From: Campylobacter bilis
GTDB lineage: Bacteria > Campylobacterota > Campylobacteria > Campylobacterales > Campylobacteraceae
Reading direction: 5' to 3'
Assembly (NCBI RefSeq): GCF_016806695.1
Contig: NZ_WUED01000004.1
Span: forward strand, 1 to 64,000
Length of the DNA: 64,000 bases
Shown: positions 61,477-64,000 of the stretch, in pieces
Numbering within the stretch: the stretch's first letter is position 1
How the letters are laid out: each line of letters opens with the position of its first letter
Translations under genes and position numbers: made by a program
The notes under the pieces: model-generated
Told to the model about the DNA's origin: nothing
Seen by the model: the letters and a program-made list of their open reading frames with translations, nothing else
The model's database searches: none

Positions 61477-61757
61477 TGTGCTTGTCTATTCCTTCTGAAA
61501 TTTTAGAAATTGATGAATTAAATAACGCTTTAGTACAGACTTTAGGTGTGAAAAGAAAGGTGAATTTAGATTTGATTGATGAGCCTTTGCAAAAGGGCGA
61601 TTATGTTTTAATCCATGTTGGAGTTGCTATGGAGAAAATCAACAAACAAGCCGCTTTAGAAAGTATAAAACTTTATGAAGAAATTGTACAAAAGATGAAT
61701 TCAGGTGAGATAAAAAGTGATGAGGGAGACTTGGGCTTAAATGAATTTTATCGATGA
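61476..61757 (+). CDS. hypC: Hydrogenase maturation chaperone HypC
   Basis: 93 residues beginning MCLSIPSEILEID; Cys2 is the conserved iron-ligand cysteine. GDYVLIHVGVAMEKIN is the family core. Works with HypD in Fe(CN)2CO assembly. Overlaps hypB by one and hypD by 17 bases. Confidence 0.95.
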   Translation: MCLSIPSEILEIDELNNALVQTLGVKRKVNLDLIDEPLQKGDYVLIHVGVAMEKINKQAALESIKLYEEIVQKMNSGEIKSDEGDLGLNEFYR

Positions 61758-62832
61758 ATTTAGAGATAAAAAAAGCTTTTTGGCTTTAAGAAATTTGATC
61801 TTTAAAGAGAGTAAAACTCCTATTAATATCATGGAAATTTGCGGAGGACATACGCATAGTATTATGAAGTATGCTTTGCCTTCGCTTTTGCCTAAAGAAC
61901 TTTCTTTTATCCATGGGCCAGGCTGTCCTGTTTGCGTTATGCCGCGCAATCGTATTGATGTAGCTATTAAACTTGCAAGTATGCCAGGGGTTATTTTATG
62001 TACTTTAGGTGATCTTTTAAGGGTCCGAGGGAGTGAGTTTTCTTTGCTTGATTTAAGAGCTAAGGGCAAGGATATAAGAGCACTTTACTCCCCGCTTGAA
62101 GTTTTAGAACTTGCAAAACAAAATCCTAATAAAACCCTTATTTTTTTTGCTATAGGTTTTGAAACAACAACCCCTATGAGTGCATTGCTTCTTAAAAAAC
62201 TTATAGAAGAAGATATAAAAAATGTTTTTTTGCATATTAATCATGTTACCGTTCCTGCACCTATTAAAGCGATTATGGATGATGAAAATGTAAAAATTGA
62301 TGCTTTTTTGGGTCCTTCTCATGTGAGTGTGATCACAGGCTATGATATTTATAAGCCTTTAGCCACTCGTTTTAAAACTCCTATAGCTGTGAGCGGGTTT
62401 GAACCTGTGGATATTTTAGAAAGTATTTTAAATTTAGTAAGGCAAGTTAACCAAGGAAGCTTTGAAGTTTATAATCAATACTCAAGAGCAGTAAGCAAAC
62501 AAGGTAATATAAAAGCCAAAAATTTGGTCAAAGAATATTTTAAAACATGTGATTTTGAATTTCGTGGCTTAGGGCTTGTTAAAGAAGGTGGCTTGGAATT
62601 AAAAGAAGAATTTAGTGCTTATGATGCAAGCAAAAAGTTTGATTGTACTGTGCAAAGTAAAGATGAAAGTAAAGCTTGCATTTGTCATAAAATTTTAAGA
62701 GGTTTGGCTAAGCCTTATGATTGCAAGGTTTTTGCTAAAGCTTGCACGCCTAAAAACCCTATAGGAAGTTGTATGGTTTCAAGTGAGGGTGCTTGTGCGG
62801 CGTATTATAAATACTCAAAGGTGCATGCATGA
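61741..62832 (+). CDS. hypD: Hydrogenase maturation protein HypD
   Basis: 363 residues; CGGHTHSIMKYALPSLLP and FIHGPGCPVCVMPRNRID hold the conserved cysteines for iron transfer, and the C-terminal 4Fe-4S cysteines lie in CICHKILRG, CKVFAKACTP and SCMVSSEGACAAYY. Scaffold for building the Fe(CN)2CO group with HypC. Overlaps hypE by four bases. Confidence 0.95.
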   Translation: MNFIDEFRDKKSFLALRNLIFKESKTPINIMEICGGHTHSIMKYALPSLLPKELSFIHGPGCPVCVMPRNRIDVAIKLASMPGVILCTLGDLLRVRGSEFSLLDLRAKGKDIRALYSPLEVLELAKQNPNKTLIFFAIGFETTTPMSALLLKKLIEEDIKNVFLHINHVTVPAPIKAIMDDENVKIDAFLGPSHVSVITGYDIYKPLATRFKTPIAVSGFEPVDILESILNLVRQVNQGSFEVYNQYSRAVSKQGNIKAKNLVKEYFKTCDFEFRGLGLVKEGGLELKEEFSAYDASKKFDCTVQSKDESKACICHKILRGLAKPYDCKVFAKACTPKNPIGSCMVSSEGACAAYYKYSKVHA

Positions 62833-63803
62833 AAAACATTTCTTTAGCGCATGGGGGTGGCGGAGAAGAGATGAATGATCTTTTATCGAAGTTTTTTAAA
62901 ATCTTTGATAATGAAATTTTAAAAGATGCTAATGATGCAGCCATTTTAGGGAATTTGGCTTTGAGTACGGATTCTTTTGTTTTAAATCCCATTTTTTTAG
63001 ATGAACAAACCAATATAGGAAAACTTTGTGTTTGTGGCTGTGTTAATGATATTTTAATGGTGGGTGCAAAGCCAAAATATCTTAGTTTAGCCTTAATTTT
63101 AGAAGAAGGCTTTGAATTAGAAAAGCTTGAAAGGATTTTACAAAGCATTAAAGAAGAGTGTGAAAAATGTGAAGTCATGCTAGTTTGCGGAGATACTAAG
63201 GTAGTACCAAAGGGCAAGGGAGATGAAATTTATATTAATACTACCATTTTAGGGGAAATTATTTCTAAAAAGGAAACTAAAAATATAAAAGCAGGATTGA
63301 GTATACTTGTTTCAGGGGATATAGGCAGACACGGGGCTAGTGTTTTAATTAAAAGAAATGATTTAAAAGCCGATATAAAAAGTGATTGTAAGGCTTTAAA
63401 CAAAGAAGTTTTAGAGCTTTTAGAGAAAAATATCAAAGTAGTAGCCATGCGCGATGCGACACGCGGGGGTTTGAGTGCGGTTTTGAATGAATGGGCAAAA
63501 CAAAGCGGGAATGATTTATTGATTTTTGAAGAAAAAATCATTATACAAAATGAAGTAGCTGGGCTTTGTGAGCTTTTTGGCTATGAAGCTTTTGAACTTG
63601 CAAATGAAGGCACTTTCATACTTTGTGTAGAAAAAGAAGAGGAGGGAGAGGCTTTGGCAATTTTAAGAAAATATAATCCTAATGCAAATATTATAGGAAG
63701 GGTTTTAGAAGAAAAAAAATCCCGTGTAATCTTGCAAAATGCTTATGGAGCAAAACGCTTTTTAGAAGCACCTAAGGGTGAGCTTTTACCAAGGATTTGT
63801 TAA
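62829..63803 (+). CDS. hypE: Hydrogenase maturation protein HypE
   Basis: 324 residues of the PurM/AIR synthase fold: SLAHGGGGEEMNDLLSKFF, DDAAILGNLALSTDSF, CGDTKVVPKGKGDEIYINT. The C-terminal tail ends PRIC, with the cysteine that receives carbamoyl and becomes thiocyanate. Its stop overlaps hypA start. Confidence 0.95.
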   Translation: MKNISLAHGGGGEEMNDLLSKFFKIFDNEILKDANDAAILGNLALSTDSFVLNPIFLDEQTNIGKLCVCGCVNDILMVGAKPKYLSLALILEEGFELEKLERILQSIKEECEKCEVMLVCGDTKVVPKGKGDEIYINTTILGEIISKKETKNIKAGLSILVSGDIGRHGASVLIKRNDLKADIKSDCKALNKEVLELLEKNIKVVAMRDATRGGLSAVLNEWAKQSGNDLLIFEEKIIIQNEVAGLCELFGYEAFELANEGTFILCVEKEEEGEALAILRKYNPNANIIGRVLEEKKSRVILQNAYGAKRFLEAPKGELLPRIC

Positions 63804-64000
63804 TGCATGAGCTTAGCATTGTAGAATCTTTAATCGAACTTTGCGAAGAACATGTTTTAGCTAATGGGGCTAAAAGCGTGCAAGAAATTTATGTTAAAAT
63901 AGGGCGTTTAAGTGGTATAGAAGAGGACCTTTTTAAGCGTTGTTTTGAAACCTTTAAAGAAAATTCTTCTTTTTGTAAAAGTGCTAGGCTTTTTATAGAG
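63803..64000 (+). CDS. hypA: Hydrogenase nickel incorporation protein HypA (partial, runs off window)
   Basis: ATG 63803 overlaps the hypE stop. The visible 66 residues begin MHELSIVESLIELCEEHVLA, where His2 is the nickel ligand, and include IYVKIGRLSGIEEDLFKRCF. The zinc-finger part lies beyond the window end. Confidence 0.93.
   Translation, partial: MHELSIVESLIELCEEHVLANGAKSVQEIYVKIGRLSGIEEDLFKRCFETFKENSSFCKSARLFIE

Noticed and set aside
1-64000. CRISPR array
   Set aside because: No regularly spaced direct repeats with spacers and no cas genes were found; the repeats at 49031-49095 are short and operator-like.

Overview
The window comes from Campylobacter, most likely Campylobacter jejuni. 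It is AT-rich, and from about 12.2 kb onward the gene order follows what I recall of the C. jejuni block from ribA (Cj0572) to hypA (Cj0627): ribA-yqeY-ilvB-ilvH-lpxD, queA-tatC-tatB-hemW, nudH-lysC-hobA-holB-folP-ligA, tlyA-ribF-cmoA, nth, peb4, fba, dsbD, the peptidoglycan O-acetylation genes, cft, pst, a MATE pump and hypF-B-C-D-E-A. The many broken genes suggest a decaying lineage such as subsp. doylei; that subspecies call is inference.

Region 1 (1-12 kb) is a decayed integrated element. It starts with the reverse-strand 5' end of a phase-variable surface protein carrying two poly-G tracts. Then come a broken DUF1828-like gene, a broken secreted DNase (a paralog of the chromosomal gene at 30 kb), a broken phosphoribosyltransferase-like gene, two small phage genes, a frameshifted N4-gp56-type capsid gene running into a helical virion-like protein, a broken HicA/HicB pair, a broken restriction-modification operon (cytosine-C5 methyltransferase plus a MORC-like GHKL ATPase/PD-(D/E)XK protein), a broken replication initiator and a broken tyrosine integrase. 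The integrase points at the 3' end of an initiator tRNA-Met, the likely attachment site, followed by tRNA-Gln. Most lesions are one-base changes in homopolymers.

Region 2 (12-44 kb) is largely intact housekeeping DNA: riboflavin and branched-chain amino acid synthesis, lipid A, queuosine, Tat export, aspartokinase, replication factors, folate, DNA ligase, rRNA and tRNA modification, endonuclease III, the PEB4 chaperone, aldolase, a MotA/OmpA-like pair, DsbD, an M20 amidohydrolase, Ape1/PatB/PatA and ferritin.

Region 3 (44-47.8 kb) is the phosphate transport operon pstSCAB. A good PhosR-type pho box remains, but pstS, pstC and pstA are frameshifted, and the full-length pstB has lost its Walker B aspartate and signature serine.

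Region 4 (47.8-54.7 kb) is accessory metabolism: an NDH-2-like flavoprotein, then thiolase, succinyl-CoA:acetoacetate CoA-transferase A/B, a deleted short-chain fatty acid transporter (atoE), 3-hydroxybutyrate dehydrogenase and a GntP-family permease. The set reads as a 3-hydroxybutyrate/acetoacetate to acetyl-CoA route. Its upstream region carries phased direct repeats and an inverted repeat.

Region 5 (54.8-64 kb) holds a MATE exporter, a broken YgjP-like metallohydrolase, an unknown 506-residue protein overlapping hypF, and the [NiFe]-hydrogenase maturation genes hypF, hypB, hypC, hypD, hypE and the start of hypA.
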